A DNA stretch of 64,000 bases, from positions 1-64,000 of the forward strand of contig CALCCD010000109.1 of NCBI GenBank assembly GCA_937899645.1, written 5' to 3'. The notes below the pieces were generated by a model. The model was not told where the DNA came from. It saw nothing but the letters and a program-made list of their open reading frames with translations, and ran no database searches. This DNA is from an uncultured cyanobacterium (lineage in GTDB: Bacteria > Cyanobacteriota > Cyanobacteriia > Cyanobacteriales > Geitlerinemataceae). Positions 63,653 to 64,000 of the stretch are shown one piece after another. The translations under genes were made by a program, and so were the position numbers. Positions within the stretch are counted from its first letter, which is position 1, and every line of letters starts with the position of its first letter.

Positions 63653-63822
63653 TTGCCGTGCGCTAGGCGGTTCGACAGGGCTCTCCGGGACAGCCCCAAG
63701 GCATGCCATCAATTCGCACCCGACTCCTTACGAAGTCAGCAGTTGAGCGCCCGACCCAAAATCAAATTAGGGGCTGAAATCCTTGTCAGCTAGGCGCTGT
63801 AGATTTAATGGATAACGAGCCC

Positions 63823-64000
63823 CTAGTCGTCGAGCGAGAACTTCAACGCCACGGGCTTATCGGTAGACGCGGTGCTACACCAGACGCGATCGTCGTTGGC
63901 CCGCTCGTATATGCCGCAGGTGACCACCTGCTCCAGGGCCTCGGCGCTGCCTTGGAACGAGCCCGGATCGATATTGAGCTTGCGACGAAACTCCGGCCAA
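63823..64000 (-). CDS. C-terminal part of an unknown protein, runs off the right edge
   Basis: On the minus strand 58 codons are open from the right edge to the TAG at 63823-63825: WPEFRRKLNIDPGSFQGSAE, then ALEQVVTCGIYERANDD and a tail STDKPVALKFSLDD. Codon composition is like that of neighbouring genes (many C/G third positions). Two Cys are present. No family is recognised and the N-terminus is outside the window. Confidence 0.6.
   Translation of the reverse strand, partial: WPEFRRKLNIDPGSFQGSAEALEQVVTCGIYERANDDRVWCSTASTDKPVALKFSLDD

Overview
The window is chromosomal DNA from a GC-rich cyanobacterium. The evidence is the very frequent HIP1 octamer (GCGATCGC) in genes and spacers, two OprB-type porins with an SLH domain (SOMP family), and genes for a Tab2/Atab2-family protein, a DUF1517 protein, a FutA/IdiA-like iron-binding protein, CbiT and a plant/cyanobacterial-type FGGY ribulose kinase. 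I cannot name the species. No rRNA, tRNA, CRISPR array or complete transposase gene was seen. Most genes are chromosomal housekeeping genes, with small mobile repeats between them.

Layout. 1-1617: 5' part of a STAND/NLR-like ATPase (HTH, NB-ARC, TPR) that leaves the left edge. 1.8-4.3 kb: a small unknown ORF, a GNAT acetyltransferase and gatB. 4.7-7.9 kb: a coiled-coil protein and a large membrane-anchored OmpA-domain protein, probably one operon. 8.0-11.8 kb: a fused 5-oxoprolinase/hydantoinase carrying repeat DNA in its linker. 12.3-15.8 kb: two tandem porin genes whose first 702 bp are almost identical. 15.9-19.9 kb: a YqgF-like nuclease, a TPR protein, the Tab2 homologue and the ribulose kinase. 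19.9-20.9 kb: two miniature transposable elements, the second with a 10-bp target duplication covering the start codon of a 1580-residue hybrid kinase (20.9-25.7 kb). 25.8-28.9 kb: cdsA, cbiT, ychF. 28.9-29.6 kb: one miniature element nested in another; the second copy, at 41.7 kb, is uninterrupted. 29.6-33.6 kb: two secreted proteins, malate dehydrogenase, a histone-deacetylase-fold protein and an unknown gene. 33.8-36.0 kb: futA-like iron-binding protein and a TonB-like Pro-rich protein. 36.2-37.6 kb: three small genes, two of them apparent paralogues. 37.9-40.5 kb: xseA and recA, divergent. 40.8-41.9 kb: an AT-richer PhyH-type oxygenase next to a miniature element. 41.9-48.6 kb: DUF1517, murI, amiC, an alpha/beta hydrolase, infC, comF, ygfZ. 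49.0-55.3 kb: two small unknown genes, a response regulator and, divergently, a GAF/PAS histidine kinase, then a GNAT gene whose start overlaps the stop of an ACT-domain gene. 55.8-60.1 kb: a peptide-type ABC binding lipoprotein, a Ser/Thr kinase 4 nt downstream, and dnaA facing them. 60.4-64.0 kb: a conserved unknown gene, two PEP-CTERM-like exported proteins sharing an upstream palindrome at the same distance from the ATG, and a partial gene at the right edge.

Functional links. futA and the TonB-like gene suggest iron handling, with a weak Fur-like site between them. murI and amiC form a cell-wall pair. The response regulator and the GAF/PAS kinase may be partners. The lipoprotein and the Ser/Thr kinase look co-transcribed and may couple solute sensing to phosphorylation. 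I found no single obvious new multigene system. The strongest unusual signals are the palindrome shared by the PEP-CTERM genes, the nested and start-codon-adjacent miniature elements, the porin gene conversion, the repeat inside the oxoprolinase gene and the lipoprotein/kinase pair.
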